Of a stretch of 64,000 nt of DNA, positions 21,101 to 31,059 are shown in pieces. A program made the position numbers and the translations under genes. Location: contig CM049321.1 in NCBI GenBank assembly GCA_026874595.1, forward strand, positions 11,378,979-11,442,978. The letters run 5' to 3'. Every line of letters starts with the position of its first letter. Position 1 is the first letter of the stretch. This stretch comes from Sipunculus nudus. Taxonomy: Eukaryota; Annelida; Sipuncula; Golfingiida; Sipunculidae. The notes under the pieces are model-generated. The model was not told the origin of the DNA. It saw only the letters and a list, made by a program, of their open reading frames with translations, and searched no databases.

Positions 21101-23043
21101 AAACAACATTCTTGACAATAATTTCCCCAACGCATTACAGAATCATATACTGTAACATTAGAACATGAATACACAGGAAAGTCTGTTCGCTCCGTGTTGG
21201 ATCGAACCCATGACCTTCCGATTGCTGGTCGTTTGCTGTACCTTTAGGCTAACGGAAATCCCCAACGACTTAGTTTATTTGAACACTTTTACAGGATTCA
21301 GCAAAGTGACGTCACAGTAATGACGTCAGAGTGCAAACGTCATGGGGCTGCGGTTTAATTCCCAAACGATGTGAACCGACTTTTCTGTGTTCTATCTCTA
21401 TACAATAGATCAGCATAACATCTCTGTACTGTAACACTACAAACATGAAATTCAAATCACGGACTGAGAATCAAACAAAAATGGCTGACGACAAAATGTC
21501 CCCGATTCATACTAACGAAAACTCCAAAGAAATGAAATAAAAAAGTATAGCAGGCGGCGCTGTTATTAATAGCAGCTCCTTCACATCAATGCGTGTTTGA
21601 AGTTGGTGTTGTCTTTTTAAGAAATGGAATAAGTAATCTCACGAATTTGCTTATTTCTTTTAAGATATCTTTTCTTCTTTTCTTTTCTTTTCTTTCCTTC
21701 TCTTTTTTTTCTCTTCTCTGTTTTGTCTTCAACTCCTTTTAATTTTCAAAAATCCTCTCGGTCTCTCTTCTCTTCTTTCTCCTATTCTCCGCGCTTCCGT
21801 TTTCTTCTCAGCATATGTTTTATATTATATTCTACTTTATTCTGCTTTGTTTCTTTTGGTTTCAGCTACTCCTGCTGACGTAGCTCTCATGATGCAACTA
21901 GGGTTGGACGGGGTTTTTGTTGGATCTGGAATCTTCAAAAGCGGAAACCCGAAGAAGAGAGCGGACGCGTGTGTTCAGGCTGTGACGCATTACGATGACG
22001 GGGAGTTCCTGGCAAAGATTAGTGAAAACCTGGGAGAACCAATGGTGAGAGCTCACACACACACACAAACACATAAACGCTCGCACACACTGAATGTTTG
22101 CTTTGATATAAATGTCGCGACACGAAGTTCCTTTTTACACTCGAAAGGAATCGCTTATTACCTCCTTCAAGGGGACGGGGGTAATGTTTATGCCGGTTAT
22201 TAACGGATTTTGAACCGCCTTGGTGGAGGTCTGTGCTCGCTGAGTGCTTTTCTAGTTTTTCTAGTTGTTTAAATATTTTTGTCTGGTTTAAGGAATGTAA
22301 TATAATAACCTGAAGTTTATATCCAGGGTTGTATCAGGCAATAAAAAGAAGGTGAGAGCATTGCAGACGAGGTTGTCTGTCTGTATGTGTGGAGGTCTGA
22401 TTTTCAGTCTTTGTGTGTGTAGCGACTTACAATTAGAAAAAAAAACTGGGCACATTTCAATTTAAAAAAACAAGTTCAAATCTACAATATATCGGCCATC
22501 CTGGAAGACGCTTCTGATCAATTATCAGGATACAAGAATCCACAAGGTAATTCTCCCTTCACTCCCAAGATGGCCGTATGTATACATGTTTTCTGTTACC
22601 AGTTAGGCCACACAAAAAGTAAATATTGTTCTGCAGACACTTGGAGCTAAAAAAAAATTATGCGTGCGAGCAATTTTTTTCTTTCTTTCACTGTTCAGGA
22701 CACAGTAAGTGGAATTTTTTCAGCTTGCCAAGAAAATAAACATTTTGCATCAATTTTGAAATTGCGTAGGTGATCAACAGAAAATTTGATCATTTTTTCT
22801 TTTCTTCGAGAACTCTTACCATAAATCAGATTAGCAACATTACCGAGGACCTGTTCTTCGTTTGCAAAAAAAAAAAAAAAAATTATCGACAGGAGTAGCG
22901 AATCCGTAGAACTTTTTTTTTGTACGGCATTACTTGCAGATCGAGAACCGCTTAAATAAAAGAGTATAATTTAATTTCAGGTGGGGATCAGTTGTGATGA
23001 CATCGCACAGAAGTGGGCTGGCCGTGAAGGCAAAATGGACTGA
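4983..23043 (+). CDS. PDX1: PDX1/SNZ pyridoxal 5'-phosphate synthase lyase subunit (9 exons, complete)
   Basis: Condenses a pentose phosphate, a triose phosphate and ammonia (from PDX2) into pyridoxal 5'-phosphate; a cytosolic TIM-barrel enzyme, dodecameric in known relatives. Exons: 4983-5010, 12673-12726, 14632-14732, 16148-16228, 16890-17010, 19522-19668, 20168-20350, 21866-22044, 22981-23043. They total 957 nt, all splice phases agree, giving 318 residues plus stop; the usual length is about 290-320. Landmarks: [10 protein letters not shown] (Asp47), [15 protein letters not shown] (62-76), first Schiff-base lysine in [10 protein letters not shown] (Lys104), second in [11 protein letters not shown] (Lys172), FAAGGVATPAD (233-243), phosphate loop VGSGIFKSG (257-265). 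The N-terminal 28 residues are unlike anything I recognise. The reading frame is open throughout, so the gene looks functional. Identification is essentially certain; the weakest point is the 28-nt first exon. Confidence 0.95.
5091..5150. repeat. (TA)n microsatellite
   Basis: Sixty bp of uninterrupted TA, 80 bp after PDX1 exon 1. Confidence 0.98.
6834..6944. mobile_element. Short TIR element (CAGGNGCGGATCCAGG type)
   Basis: Begins CAGGTGCGGATCCAGG and ends CCTGGATCCGCGCCTG, its near-perfect reverse complement, with G- and C-runs inside. The same termini recur at 59464-59657 and, one end only, at 17767. CAG-type ends suggest a non-autonomous hAT-like element, by inference. Confidence 0.7.
10567..11454 (-). 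pseudogene. 5'-truncated non-LTR retrotransposon reverse transcriptase, C-terminal part
   Basis: An open frame of 295 residues that matches the end of LINE ORF2 proteins of the Jockey/CR1/L2 type. It shows [16 protein letters not shown], the thumb-like block [27 protein letters not shown], then [12 protein letters not shown] and [14 protein letters not shown]. It ends with a CACGSSDET motif that recalls the C-terminal CxC zinc motif of some LINEs, though the later His seems lost. The finger and palm domains are missing; the frame stops short near a (TA)n tract at 11557, consistent with 5' truncation at insertion. It is antisense within PDX1 intron 1. The AT-rich 10100-10566 region may be its 3' UTR. 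Clade not resolved. Confidence 0.88.
11557..11635. repeat. (TA)n microsatellite, interrupted
   Basis: A TA run with a few TTT interruptions; borders the LINE fragment. Confidence 0.97.
12673..12726 (+). CDS. PDX1: PDX1 exon 2
   Basis: 54 nt encoding [17 protein letters not shown] between acceptor TTTTTCCTCAG and donor AAAG|GTGAGC. The frame is fixed by exon 3, since G+GC makes Gly28; the other two frames do not match exon 3's phase. Confidence 0.85.
12890..13640. repeat. Block dense in ATTGGT/ACCAAT hexamers
   Basis: ATTGG/CCAAT hexamers occur in both orientations every 15-30 bp from 12900 to 13110 and again from 13380 to 13635. The two halves are separated by a tRNA-like insertion at 13250-13345. 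Looks like an internally repetitive element; family unknown. Confidence 0.65.
13257..13345 (-). mobile_element. tRNA-like (SINE) segment, reverse orientation
   Basis: On the minus strand it reads GGTTCGATTCC (B box, 13271-13281) preceded by a tRNA-like anticodon region. It is probably a SINE head or tRNA pseudogene rather than a working tRNA gene. Confidence 0.55.
13762..13917 (-). repeat. 157-bp direct repeat with tRNA-like box, copy 1
   Basis: Starts TGTTACGAAGACTAATTGCT and includes TTTGAACCC, the reverse complement of a B box, then GGCGCACAAGTCCGGCGT. A second copy begins 270 bp later. Confidence 0.75.
14032..14190 (-). repeat. 157-bp direct repeat with tRNA-like box, copy 2
   Basis: Same order of motifs as copy 1 (TGTTACGAAGACAAATTATT, AGTCGAACCC, GGCGCACAAGTCCGGCGT, ACAGTTCGGTCCGCTTTTAT). 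Likely a tRNA-derived SINE in reverse orientation, duplicated. Confidence 0.75.
14632..14732 (+). CDS. PDX1: PDX1 exon 3
   Basis: Encodes residues 29-61, [20 protein letters not shown] onward to AEEAG. Asp47 is the conserved substrate-site aspartate. Donor GGG|GTAAGT, phase 0. Confidence 0.95.
14744..14900. repeat. (ATC)n trinucleotide repeat
   Basis: Imperfect TCATCATCA repeats starting right after the exon 3 donor. Read backwards it gives a Met/Asp-rich ORF, which I reject as coding. Confidence 0.93.
15085..15152. repeat. (TA)n microsatellite
   Basis: About 68 bp of TA, directly before the duplicated exon 4 acceptor region. Confidence 0.98.
15154..15280 (+). pseudogene. Decayed copy of the PDX1 exon 4 acceptor and exon start
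   Basis: Matches 16047-16174: both read CTGTATTTTNTTACGGTAAC, then GAGAGCAAATGTGGATATTT, and end with CAG|GCATNTGCCGTAATGGC. In this copy the exon-like part (from 15251) reads A-F-A-V-M-A and then a TAA stop, followed by unrelated sequence. No donor or rest of exon 4 remains, so it cannot replace exon 4. Confidence 0.85.
15357..16036. mobile_element. 680-bp TIR DNA element, pogo/Tigger-like ends
   Basis: Left end CAGTGAAACCTCGTTGTGTC (15357 on) and right end TTCGACTCAACGAGGTTTTACTG (shown by its reverse complement CAGTAAAACCTCGTTGAGTC). GTGTCGAA motifs repeat inside near both ends. A TA precedes the left end but CA follows the right, so a TA duplication is imperfect. No transposase ORF; non-autonomous. 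The CAGT-AACCTCG ends resemble pogo-type Tc1/mariner elements, by inference. Confidence 0.82.
16148..16228 (+). CDS. PDX1: PDX1 exon 4
   Basis: 27 codons, [15 protein letters not shown] then [12 protein letters not shown], between ATTTCAG and CAG|GTCAGA. A broken copy of its 5' part lies upstream at 15251. Confidence 0.95.
16890..17010 (+). CDS. PDX1: PDX1 exon 5
   Basis: Residues 89-128 and the first base of Val129. Carries the first catalytic lysine, Lys104, in [15 protein letters not shown]. Most relatives have Ala or Val where Cys105 sits, and Tyr or Phe where Met123 sits in VDMIDESE. Donor GAAG|GTGAGT. Confidence 0.95.
17011..19521 (+). other. PDX1 intron 5 (2.5 kb)
   Basis: Contains one end of the CAGGGGCGGATCC element at 17767 and a degenerate ~290-bp tandem pair (below). 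Nothing exon-like noticed. Confidence 0.75.
18320..18900. repeat. Degenerate ~290-bp tandem repeat rich in TGACCTTGA
   Basis: The stretch GAGAGTGATCTTGACCTTGA near 18389 recurs as GTGAGAGTGGCCTTGACCTT near 18690, followed by similar TTTCCAT and AAAAATCACAC/AAAACATAC text. More TGACCTTGAAC/AAGGTCA motifs follow at 18858-18890. Confidence 0.6.
19522..19668 (+). CDS. PDX1: PDX1 exon 6
   Basis: Residues 129-177 with split codons at both ends. Contains [17 protein letters not shown] and the second catalytic lysine, Lys172, in [10 protein letters not shown]. Acceptor TATTTCAG, donor ACAG|GTAAGG. Confidence 0.95.
20168..20350 (+). CDS. PDX1: PDX1 exon 7
   Basis: Completes Gly178 and runs to Val238: [20 protein letters not shown], then [17 protein letters not shown] and [13 protein letters not shown]. 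Acceptor CCTGCAG, donor GTCG|GTGAGT. Confidence 0.95.
20351..21865 (+). other. PDX1 intron 7 (1.5 kb)
   Basis: Holds a tRNA-like segment near 21185 and a 200-bp pyrimidine-rich tract (TTTTC repeats, 21650-21850) just before the exon 8 acceptor. Confidence 0.75.
21185..21275 (-). mobile_element. tRNA-like (SINE) remnant, reverse orientation
   Basis: GGATCGAACCCATGACC is the reverse complement of a B-box region, followed by GGTCGTTTGCTGTACCTTTA, tRNA-like on the minus strand. Confidence 0.5.
21866..22044 (+). CDS. PDX1: PDX1 exon 8
   Basis: Completes Ala239 and ends at Met298. Encodes [20 protein letters not shown] then [13 protein letters not shown], the conserved phosphate-binding loop, and a helix ending SENLGEPM. 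Donor ATG|GTGAGA, phase 0. Confidence 0.95.
22981..23043 (+). CDS. PDX1: PDX1 exon 9 (stop)
   Basis: Twenty codons, [20 protein letters not shown], then TGA. The tail after VGI varies between species, as expected for the flexible C terminus of the family. Acceptor TTTAATTTCAG. Confidence 0.93.
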   Translation: MGISCDDIAQKWAGREGKMD

Positions 23044-23437
23044 GGGATTTACATGGACTGTATTATAATGTAAATAGAGTATGTGTGTCCGAAGTTAAGT
23101 ACCGCAATGTACAATGTCAACGACACGCCCGGATAAGTGATTTGGTGTAGGGACGACTCTGTATCAGGTTGGCATTGTTAAAAGCTCAAGAAATACTTGT
23201 ACTAAACTGAACTGTTAAAGATATTATCTTGTAGATCATATCTCGAAGAATTATATGTGTTTGCTTATATTTCATCAGTAAATGTACTTCAGTGAAGAAT
23301 ATCGAAACAATTGTCGGTGAGTCATCACAGATTATTACCATGTGATAAAATGTAATGTATTGTATAAGAAACGCGAGGAGACACTGCCTTGGACAGATGT
23401 TACCATGATATATCCTTTTTGTATGTTTACGATTAAC

Positions 23438-23443
23438 ATTAAA
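23438..23443 (+). terminator. Possible PDX1 polyadenylation signal ATTAAA
   Basis: ATTAAA lies 395 bp after the PDX1 stop, the first canonical-like signal I see downstream. Without transcripts the cleavage site is unknown. Confidence 0.4.
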
Positions 23444-23675
23444 CATGGTGCAGCTTCTTAAATGTTGTTTTTATCCTTATTATTTAGGTTAACACATGAA
23501 GTATATTCGTGAATGTTGTTGCGTTTGTTGGTTAGCTTACCTTCTGTCGCGCAAGTACTGGGGTGTTCAGTGATCCGAAACTGAAAATCACAGGTATTTT
23601 TGGAATCACGGGTTTAATTTATAAAATGATTTGGCATTGAAATCTGCAGTTTTATAAACTTATATCCTGGGATTT

Positions 23676-23680
<5 letters not shown>

Positions 23681-23724
<44 letters not shown>
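23681..23724. repeat. (TA)n microsatellite
   Basis: TA run with one ACA interruption. Confidence 0.97.
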
Positions 23725-24859
23725 GTATGTATGGTTTCCGCTATACGTTACCTGAATATAGAAAGCACCTGAAAATTCCCCCATCATCTAATTTTTCTAA
23801 CCCGCGTTCATAAATGATAGATTTGTTGATTAGCATGCTGAGATCGTGGCATCCTCTCTCAATGGTTTCTATAAGTTCATAAGCGTTAATATTATAAGTT
23901 AATTTCAATGTTTCCGTCAGCTCTTTATAGCGTGGGACACTGTCACATTAATTATAGGAAAATTACGCCCTAGTTCCTGCCCTTTCGTTGCTTTTTAATG
24001 CAACATCAAATTAAGCGTTTGTATGACGTTAATTGCTAAAATTCCTTAGTTAACAATTTAACTTCAGTACCGAACCAGCACCTTGCAGACTATAGAATTT
24101 TTTGACACGTGAATGTCGTAATATCTGCTCAGCATATAGCAGGTGACTGCATAATTGCTAAGATATGTCAGTATATAAAGTTATCATCTATTGGTCCTTT
24201 GTTTTGACCTTTTCAACCAAGAATGCACATAAGGATACATGGGGATACATTTTGTCTGGAGCCTCGGTCGCAGGTTTTAAATTATGGGGTTGATCCGGTC
24301 ACCATCTGGATCGAGGAGTTTTTTAAAGGAAAAATGCTGCATTTCTGACAGTGCCATTTATACGGGTAATCAGCTGCCTTGGCTCTCTGCGCTCTCTAAT
24401 TGCTCTTCTATAGTTATATAAGATTATGATGAATCCTTGCTCGCATGAGTGTTGTTGTGATCGCTGACTAGAGTTGCCTATGGAGGACGCTGTAACTAGA
24501 GTAGGGACAGGTACATTCACGTCCAGGAAAAAAACTCTTGATTTGACGAATAAATGCTTAATTCATGAAAGGTTTAAATGGTCTACAGCGAGGTAAGCAC
24601 GTGTGTAATGTCTATAGGTAATGAGGCATGTGTGGATTAGTACCAGAAAAAATACGCACGTATAATATTCTATAGTTATGGTCACTTAAAGCATTAGACT
24701 GTTGCTGAGATTTCAGTTTGTATCAGGCTCGTATAATTCTGTATTAACACCCACTCTATTAAAGACGACTGAATACATAACCTGTGCTGATCGAGTTGTC
24801 GAAGATTTCAGAAACCTTAAGTCTTATATAGGCACACCTTGGACGTGCCCCCTCCCCCC
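23725..24859. other. Intergenic, nothing recognised
   Basis: AT-rich sequence downstream of PDX1 without a convincing ORF, RNA gene or element end. Confidence 0.6.
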
Positions 24860-25557
24860 TGTCAAGTCACACAGAGCGGACATATATTTCCCTGGAACTT
24901 TCCGCAAAAGTCCAAAAAATCTCAAGTCTTGGGGTTGCAACAAAATGAGTTTATTTCCAAATACGTCACAAATGGCTTCCGCCCACCGTTGACTGGTTCC
25001 GGTCTCACAAACAGTACTTTCAGATATAATTCACACAGTTCGCTGGCTTTTGCCGGCCGCTGAATGGACCTAACTTTACAAATACACAGTCCAAAACACT
25101 TCCGACGCACTCCTCGGCTAAATATTAATCTCATAGGACCAATCCTCATCCTAAGTCACACAACACTTTTGGCTACAAAGACCTCTCGACTGGGTCTCTC
25201 TGACCAACTCTAACTCACTTACCGAGTGCCCCCACTTATATATCGGCACTACCACGATGTTTCCAACAAATAAGCTACAAGAAGATTCTCATTTATTCTA
25301 CTTCTATATACTTCTCTGGGAATTACAAGCTAAACCGCCAAGAAGCCTCCAGAATCTTCAGTCAGATCATCCTAACAATCGATAGTACAGTAAGTTTAAC
25401 TACTTGACACATAAACGAACCAGTTTACTGATCAAAACTAATGATAAAGATAAACACAACATTATTAAATATTATTAACTACGTTTCACTAACCTCATCT
25501 TATTATCCTATGAGGCCCTCATTTAACATATACTGACCTGGTAATACATTGGTGTCA
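24860..25557 (-). mobile_element. LTR-like segment (minus orientation)
   Basis: On the minus strand it starts TGACACCAATG right after a G-rich purine tract (ATGTTTTGGGGGGA), has GATATATAAG (TATA-like) near 25240, AAATAAACTC near 24945 (possible poly(A) signal), and ends GTGTGACTTGACA. The TG...CA limits and signal order fit a 0.7-kb solo or 3' LTR. No gag/pol is seen beside it, and no second LTR, so the call is tentative. Confidence 0.4.
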
Positions 25558-25817
25558 TCCCCCCCAAAACATTTTCAAAGAGGAGACGTACCATGTTATT
25601 ATCTCCCCCCCCCCAACATTATGCTGATTGAATGTATGTAATTTGAATTAAGAATAACTGCAGTTTGTAAAAAAACAAGTTAACGAAAAAGTGTCCCCAA
25701 GTTCTTCAAATAAATATAAACTCCAGTGTTTCAGAAATTAATAAAGTAGCAAAATGACTGATATTACGAAGCTCAGGATTCCCTATTTTTCACGACATGG
25801 TGATATTAAACGCTAAC

Positions 25818-25857
<40 letters not shown>

Positions 25858-28079
25858 TCATGCAGGTTTCATAAATTAGAATTTTTATTAAATTTATTTA
25901 CAACTTGTTGGTTTCTGAAGCGATACTATTCCCTCTTATTTTACCCTCAAACTGTTTCAAAATAGCCTTAATTTTTACTATTAATTTTTTCTAAATTCTC
26001 AATCCCGCAGTAGGGGACACCCTTCCGAGGCCCAAAACCCTCAACCGGTAAAACACTGCATGGAAAGTCGCGTTTCCCTGTAAATATTTGTCCCCTTCCC
26101 CCAGAACTGAGTTCATGATCCACAATAGATAAAATTATTATAATCGTGGAACTATATATGAAAATCGGGGGGGGGGGGGGGGGTAAATATGCTATACCCC
26201 GTTATGAAATCCTATGTTGGTGTCTGCGTGTGTGGGGTCCCCCCGCCTTACACATTGCGGATGGATTTTGCGCCCTTGAGTTCTTATCACCAATAACCCT
26301 TATGTACTATATAAATGTTTCAAGCTGCGCCGGAGTAGCCGTTTTTACGATTTTACGACAATGCGCCTATCAGGATAACCCTTTGGGTGTTACAGTCATC
26401 AACGTTTTCATACTCCAGGTAATATTGGTATCTATATATTTTTTTATGTCTTATCACATGACCATTTTAGCTGTTGTTGAATAGTGAGAGACGCTCATAC
26501 TATTACGCTTATCTGTGTTCAGATAAATCTACAGATCCTGCTTCCATTATTTAGTCTCGAATTGATACTCACTGTCTCATTTTTCTTTCCCTCTCTGATA
26601 TAAGACAGTCTACCTTAATTTCACAGTGGCACAATATGCCATTTCGAAAATGGCGTTGAAAATCTGAATTAAAATAATACAAATCTATATAGTCATATTT
26701 GACGTTAGTGTACATGCTGTTGTAGATTGATTAAGACCATCCGCTAAAACGTGTATCTATACTTTCTATAATACGCCCTCGATGTTTGTGACGTCATACA
26801 TACGGCCCTCCTACAATGCATGGATAAACAGATATGGCCACATGAACTGACGCCATCATTTTTGCAGCTCTTCTAAGAAGTCAACACCGACCAGTCGTCG
26901 CAAAATAAATATTTGTATCTCATCCTTGTTTAAATCGCAATATATCGCCTCATTATTTAATAAAAGCTAATTTGTACTGGCAAATAAAATATATTTAAAA
27001 GAAATATCGCGAAAAAATTAGGTGGACAGGGGTGTTTGTCCAGAGTAAAATGTTTAGACCAACGACTGTTTACAGCAATGTCATTATCATATTATAAACT
27101 GCCGTTGCGGTTCAGTTAGTATCACGAATCAAAGGTATCGTTTGAATATTTATGCCTTTTAAGTCGTGTTTACACGACTGTCATCACCACCCTACAGTAC
27201 CCTCAATATATCTGGTATACTCAGTTCTGACTACAGTGACAAATGGTATTTATTCGGTATTTGTGAAAACTGATATCTGGAACATTCGCAAGGAATCAAA
27301 TTACATACGGACCTCATTTTTAAAGGATATGTTTAACATAACAGTTTTGAAATTTTAAATAATTAGATAAAATATACGAAAAAAGTATTTTATTTCAATG
27401 TTCTAAAGATCACATGCGGTGTACCACGTGGTCATTCCCAAAGATAATGGAATTTTTCAAATGTTTCACCAGTGACAGTGTATTATGATCAAATGCAACA
27501 AATTTCAAATATTCAATTCTTCTTGCTCGAGAAACTGAATAAGTAAATAATAGTGTATTGTTACCCTGAATATAAGAATTTTATTTTTATATGGCGTATA
27601 ATGTGTGTTCGGCAAAACTGAGCGCCTAGTTTAGAAAAAAAAGTCGCAATAACAAAATATTAAGAATTGAAGCTCCGTTTATTGATTACGCCTCTGAAAC
27701 AGAATTGAGCAGAGAGCAATGAGATATTCTCGGGGTACCCAAATTTTGTCCTCTACAAGCTTTATGTGGCGAGATGGGATGATTTAACTGTAGGGGCAGA
27801 CGATTTCCTAATTTGTTGAGATACTTAAACAGATATATAACAATGAGTGATCATGCATGTTTAACTAAAAGGAAGTTCAAAGTCGGTTATTATCAAAATA
27901 CAAACGATTGGTCCACTGAGATTGAACAGATCCTCGTGATAATATAATATACCTAATTTTTACACTGGTGCTAAACCTTGTCCATTGATACAAGCAGAGA
28001 ATAATATGAAAGAATATTTTGATAGCAGTCAGCGGTGTTAATTATCTTCCAGGGTGGGGGGTGGGGGTGACTTAAAGAT
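25558..28079. other. Intergenic with simple repeats
   Basis: Contains (AAT)n at 25818-25853 and an 18-bp G run at 26167. Otherwise AT-rich DNA with no ORF I can support. Confidence 0.6.
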
Positions 28080-28112
28080 ACACACACACACACACACACA
28101 CACCATCACCTT

Positions 28113-28146
<34 letters not shown>
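28080..28146. repeat. (CA)n and (TA)n microsatellites
   Basis: CA run at 28080-28102 and TA run at 28117-28143. Confidence 0.96.
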
Positions 28147-29000
28147 CACACTCGTATATATATATATAAAATAAATGCAATAAATTTGCCACTTTGTGAT
28201 CATCAAACTTTTGTCCGTTTCAGACAGGTGTGGTCATGGAGACTGTTTATCGGCTCAATATTCTCCATCTAGAATGCAGTCATCAATTTTAATATAACCC
28301 ACTTTAATTACACGTCTTATAAATTGTTACGTACCTGCTCTGTCAGCACACTCTGGTTTGGCAGCTCAAGAGAGTTGATTTGGGCGATAATATGGGTGTC
28401 GGAAAATCATCTCTACGAAACGATCCCCTTTCACGTTGGACTGTGACGTTAATTATTCCCACGGAGTTTCACTTACTTCCATTAAACACGATATCGATAT
28501 TGTTTCTAGAAGAAAAAGCACAGAACAACACGATATCTCATTGAGAAGGAACTTGAATAAAATTAAAAATAAATATACATGTATATAAAACTGGAGAGTA
28601 GGGAGAGACCAAAAAAATACCCCAGCCTAGATTCTCATCATACTTCAGTTGGTAAACGTGTGTCAAGGCTCTCATACAAATGAATGGCTCTAGTCTCCGG
28701 CCAGGATAAACGCATTGCCCAATTTAAAAAGGTAAAGAATCTTTAATTAAAACACATTATGGTTATCCAGATAACCTCCAAAATGTAAGGAACTGTTAGA
28801 CAATTTAAAGAATTATTGACCTTTGAACAATTTTGATATAATTCCGTCGATTGCTTTTTGGGAGGAATTGTTAACAGACAAACCAACAATTAAAACTGAT
28901 ATAATAACATAATACTTCCTGGCGGCGTTATAATTAAATAAAATATCTACAGAACAGCCGATATACACGCATTTTCATCTTCGCGTTGAGTAAACTAGTT

Positions 29001-29312
29001 CTTAAGCAAAAAAAAAGCTATGGTTCTCAGGCACCGCCCGCGGCAATTTAAACCCCTCGCATCAAACATTTTGATTTTGATTTCTATCTTTCAAGAAGAT
29101 AAAATAATACAATTTGACACGATTTCTTTGTTATGTAGTGCTTTTACCTGTTTAGCAAAAAAAACCCTGTTATTTTCATGCTTTTCCCTGATCTATGACA
29201 TTTTTATCGAAAATTACAAAAAAAGGTTAAAAATAAAATACCGTCCGCCCGCATTAATTTCTGAAAAAAAGTGCCTGAGAACCATAACTTTTTATTTTTT
29301 TTTTGCCTAAGG
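29001..29312. mobile_element. 0.3-kb TIR element, copy 1
   Basis: Left arm CTTAAGCAAAAAAAAAGCTA then TGGTTCTCAGGCAC; right arm GTGCCTGAGAACCATAACTT then a T run and TTGCCTAAGG. Its interior matches, in inverse orientation, the element at 46233-46553, including a CATGCTTTTCCCTGATTATATGAC-like core. No ORF, so a MITE-type element. Confidence 0.85.
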
Positions 29313-29758
29313 CACTCAGTGCAAGTCATATTAAAAAAAATGTCAAGGAAACTGGTCTGAATTTGGATCAGTTTTCGGATTTTTGATATGTGAGACAAAA
29401 GTTCATTGAGCGAATCCTTGACATGGCTAACAGGTGTCTCCCATAGATAAATGAACAGTCGAGTTACAAAAGAAACAAGTGGTAGATAATGATATGTTTT
29501 GTACGAGACATCCCGGATCATAAATCTAAGTACCAGTTACTACCCGGCAGGGTGTCCGTCTGGTATACAGATTAGCTGGTGTTTATCTTGTTTCAATAAT
29601 TTCTTCAAGTACAAGAAAATCTCACGTCCCACTCTCGTCTCTGTTTCTCTCTGTGTACCTGTCTGACAGTCCATCTCTCCCTGTTTCTCTCTCCCCCCTT
29701 TGTTTTCTGTCTCTGCCTCTGTCTGTCTGTTTGTCTCCCCCCTCTCTTTCGCTCTCTC

Positions 29759-29760
<2 letters not shown>

Positions 29761-29813
<53 letters not shown>
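29761..29813. repeat. (TA)n microsatellite
   Basis: TA run preceded by a 150-bp CT-rich stretch (29640-29760). Confidence 0.97.
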
Positions 29814-29815
<2 letters not shown>

Positions 29816-30039
29816 CATCAACAAAAGTTCCACGGAGCTAGCCGGCTCGTCATCCCCTTTTCACGAAACACATCTATAGTACATATAGTGAAACTTACGG
29901 TATACTGTAACGGAACCTTATAACAACAGATCATGTAGTCGTGACGAGCATAAATTTTGATACGGAGCTAAATAAAAATCAGATTCTGTAACAATAGGCA
30001 GCGTGAAATGTCTAGGGGAAGGTCAGTGGTTTTTTGGTA

Positions 30040-30620
30040 ACAAATAATTATAATTTATTAAAACAATCCTAACGTTACAATACACTAAATTAATACAAAT
30101 ACACAGTATAACAACAGTGTAACAGTAAATCAATGCAATTACACAGTATAATAAATAAAGTGTACAGTACGTAGACACCACAACTGTCACAGCGACAACA
30201 AGTCCTTTAAAACGTTTTATCCAGATGAACAGTTCACATAAATCTTCTCAGAGAATAATTGTCCAATTCAATCACAAAATCCATCTGTTGTAATCGAAAA
30301 GTGAAGTTCTTGTAATAATCCCGAAAGCAAACTGGAGTAAAAGCCGAGCTAAATCTGCATAGAGTTCGTAGAATCCCTGACACTACTGCAATAATGGGAT
30401 AGGTCCCAAAACTGACTCACACTCTTCCGTGTCCGCTGAATTATTTCTCTCTCCTCCCCTCTAAACCCAGCCCCTAATTTATAGCTTCTCCCCAAAGCCT
30501 AGAAACTTCTATTTCACGAACAATCCTAAGAATCCAAAAATGCAGAATACACACGCGCCCAAAAAAACAGACTAGAACTAAGAACGTTGTGTTTCTACAC
30601 CTCAGACCCCGCACGTGGAC
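30040..30620 (-). mobile_element. Promoter-bearing dispersed repeat, copy A (LTR-like)
   Basis: Diverged but collinear with 39503-39945. Shared blocks are ACAAGTCCTTTAAA, GAGAATNANNGTCCA, AAGTTCTTG, AGAAANCTT and CNNCTNCCGTGTCCGCTG-like text. On the minus strand both have a TATA motif at the same place (near 30479 here). Possible solo LTRs; ends not defined. Confidence 0.5.
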
Positions 30621-31059
30621 CAGTACCCTGCCAGGCGATGCTGCCATAGCAACGAGCTATGCGTACCACCCGAACGAAATGTCAACAACACATGTAACAC
30701 CCCTTCACACAATAACACAGACATCTGTAACAATACGATACATTAAATATATAGCAGACAACACAACTAGCCCAGTTCCGATTGTTGCGCCCTCTTTTTT
30801 CCTTAAGATCCGATATAGACTGGCATCGGCCACTAATATTAAAAAAAATACTTATTTATTGACAAATATTTATATAGTGTGACATATTAAGGCATATCCT
30901 GGCCTTCTACAAGGCCTGGTTAATATGCCAATAGTTATTAACGATTAGAATTATGAAATGAGGTAAAAGTGAATACATGCATGCAATAATGTAATATAAC
31001 ATACATGTACCAGTATATATATGTGCAATATAAGATGATATCAGTAGTAATTCTGGATG

